This document shows, one piece after another, positions 5,308-5,913 of a stretch of 5,913 nt of DNA (its first letter is position 1; each line of letters begins with the position of its first letter). The stretch covers positions 1 through 5,913 of the forward strand of contig JAHJDK010000141.1 of assembly GCA_018812505.1 (NCBI GenBank). Direction: 5' to 3'. This DNA is from Nanobdellota archaeon (GTDB lineage Archaea > Nanobdellota > Nanobdellia > Woesearchaeales > GCA-2686295). Made by a program: the position numbers and the translations under genes. The notes under the pieces were generated by a model. The model was not told where the DNA came from. It was given only the letters and a program-made list of their open reading frames with translations, and searched no databases.

Positions 5308-5443
5308 ATGATAAAAATAACAATAATAGAAAAACTACGATATCAAAGTAATTAACCCCAACATCAAAGAAAAAGAAATACTAAAACCAGAAGAACTTAT
5401 CAAAATCAATGAAAGGTTACAAAAATTAAAAGAAATAACTTGA
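5308..5443 (+). pseudogene. frameshifted micro-gene
   Basis: ATG at 5308 (or in-frame ATG 5299, two bases after the CcbP-like stop) reads MIKITIIEK and then terminates at TAA 5353-5355. The +1 frame is open from 5330 to TGA 5443 and reads NYDIKVINPN followed by KEKEILKPEELIKINERLQKLKEIT. The two frames join cleanly at the A-run 5330-5334: dropping one A gives a plausible 44-residue protein with a short strand-rich start and a helical lysine/glutamate-rich end. Position right behind the CcbP-like gene and before the next ribosome site fits an operon member. It could be a true decay, a homopolymer sequencing error, or less likely programmed frameshifting. No family recognised. Confidence 0.45.
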
Positions 5444-5462
5444 AAATACTGGAGAGAAAAAA

Positions 5463-5891
5463 ATGAAAACCGTAAAAACATATGCTTTAACTGAAAAGAC
5501 ACTTGATAAAGACATTGACAAGTTTATAAAAGATGCACAAAATGGTAAATATTACTACGATTACAAATACGGGATGGAAGGATTAAAAATAATCAAACAG
5601 TACTTTAGATTCATCCAAAAAGAATACGACAAGAAAAATTATAAACTAGTAAAAATCTGCTATAAAAAATTGCTTTTCTTTTTATTTGAAGCGTCGTATG
5701 AACACGATTATTTTCAATACGAAGATATCATAGGTAGAAGCAAATTAGATTTTGAGAAAATAATCATTAACTATTTTTCATGTTTAACGAAATTGTACTC
5801 AGTAGAAGAATTACTAAAAGAATATATCGAATATATAAATGCAAAAAAAGAGTATGATTTTGAATCAGCAGATATAAACGATTATACATAA
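5463..5891 (+). CDS. unknown all-helical protein, possibly cut by a frameshift
   Basis: A 142-residue protein dominated by amphipathic helices, rich in lysine and tyrosine. I cannot name the family. It has a helix-repeat feel: EGLKIIKQYFRFIQKEY (39-55), YKLVKICYKKLLFFLFEAS (60-78), YFQYEDIIGRSKLDFEKIIINYFSCL (83-108) and SVEELLKEYIEYI (113-125). The G-R-S-x-L-D-F-E segment looks like a conserved signature. The start is supported by GGAGAG six bases before the ATG. After the TAA at 5889, another frame stays open to the window end as HNLPKEKLT, in keeping with the same compositional style, so the real protein may be longer and the stop may result from a one-base indel near 5880-5888. Confidence 0.65.
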   Translation: MKTVKTYALTEKTLDKDIDKFIKDAQNGKYYYDYKYGMEGLKIIKQYFRFIQKEYDKKNYKLVKICYKKLLFFLFEASYEHDYFQYEDIIGRSKLDFEKIIINYFSCLTKLYSVEELLKEYIEYINAKKEYDFESADINDYT

Positions 5892-5913
5892 TCTTCCAAA
5901 AGAAAAATTAACA

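Noticed and set aside
1..5913. CRISPR array, Cas1/Cas2, transposase or integrase
   Set aside because: No regularly spaced repeats and no recognisable transposase or recombinase motifs in any frame, despite the Cas4-like nuclease.

Overview
The window looks archaeal. The signs are Shine-Dalgarno sites that pair with the archaeal 16S tail (GAGGTGAT, AAGGAGGT), TATA-box-like AT boxes upstream of gene clusters, long T-tracts of the kind that terminate archaeal RNA polymerase, and a protein ending in a peptide that closely resembles an archaeal PCNA-interacting (PIP) box. The DNA is AT-rich apart from a short GC-rich block near the left edge. The lineage cannot be fixed from this sequence. All credible genes lie on the + strand.

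Left edge (1-210): two T-tracts share the start AAAACCTTTTTTTT and bracket a roughly 115-base non-coding segment with a GC-rich island and two potential hairpins. It may be a small RNA. Region 211-1419 encodes a RecB/Cas4-type PD-(D/E)XK nuclease with complete catalytic and iron-sulfur signatures. Region 1420-1567 is a leader with a TATA-like box and a strong ribosome site placed directly before an ATG-TAA start-stop element.

Central operon (1568-4000): three overlapping genes encode a winged-helix/Panacea-like or YwgA-like protein, a PIN-domain RNase-like protein, and a 434-residue unknown protein (possibly a TIM-barrel fold) that ends in KQKDIFEYLGGL. The first two resemble an antitoxin/toxin pair. 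The third looks like something recruited to the replication clamp. With the upstream nuclease, this is the best candidate for an undescribed DNA-maintenance or defence module in the window. Those functions are inferred.

Junction (4001-4280): no intact gene. It holds a possible terminator, the start-less tail of a helix-turn-helix protein, and a tiny CxxC reading frame. Codon style changes here: the left genes mix CGN/AGA, GAG/GAA and AAG/AAA, while the right genes lean strongly to AGA, GAA, AAA and ATA.

Right block (4281-5913): small co-directional genes with good ribosome sites. They are an unknown 92-residue protein with a doubtful start, an unknown 128-residue protein, a CcbP-like calcium-binding protein, a frameshifted micro-gene, and an all-helical unknown protein whose coding potential seems to continue in another frame to the window edge. 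Three separate places here read better after a one-base shift, so either this block is decaying or the sequence carries small indel errors.
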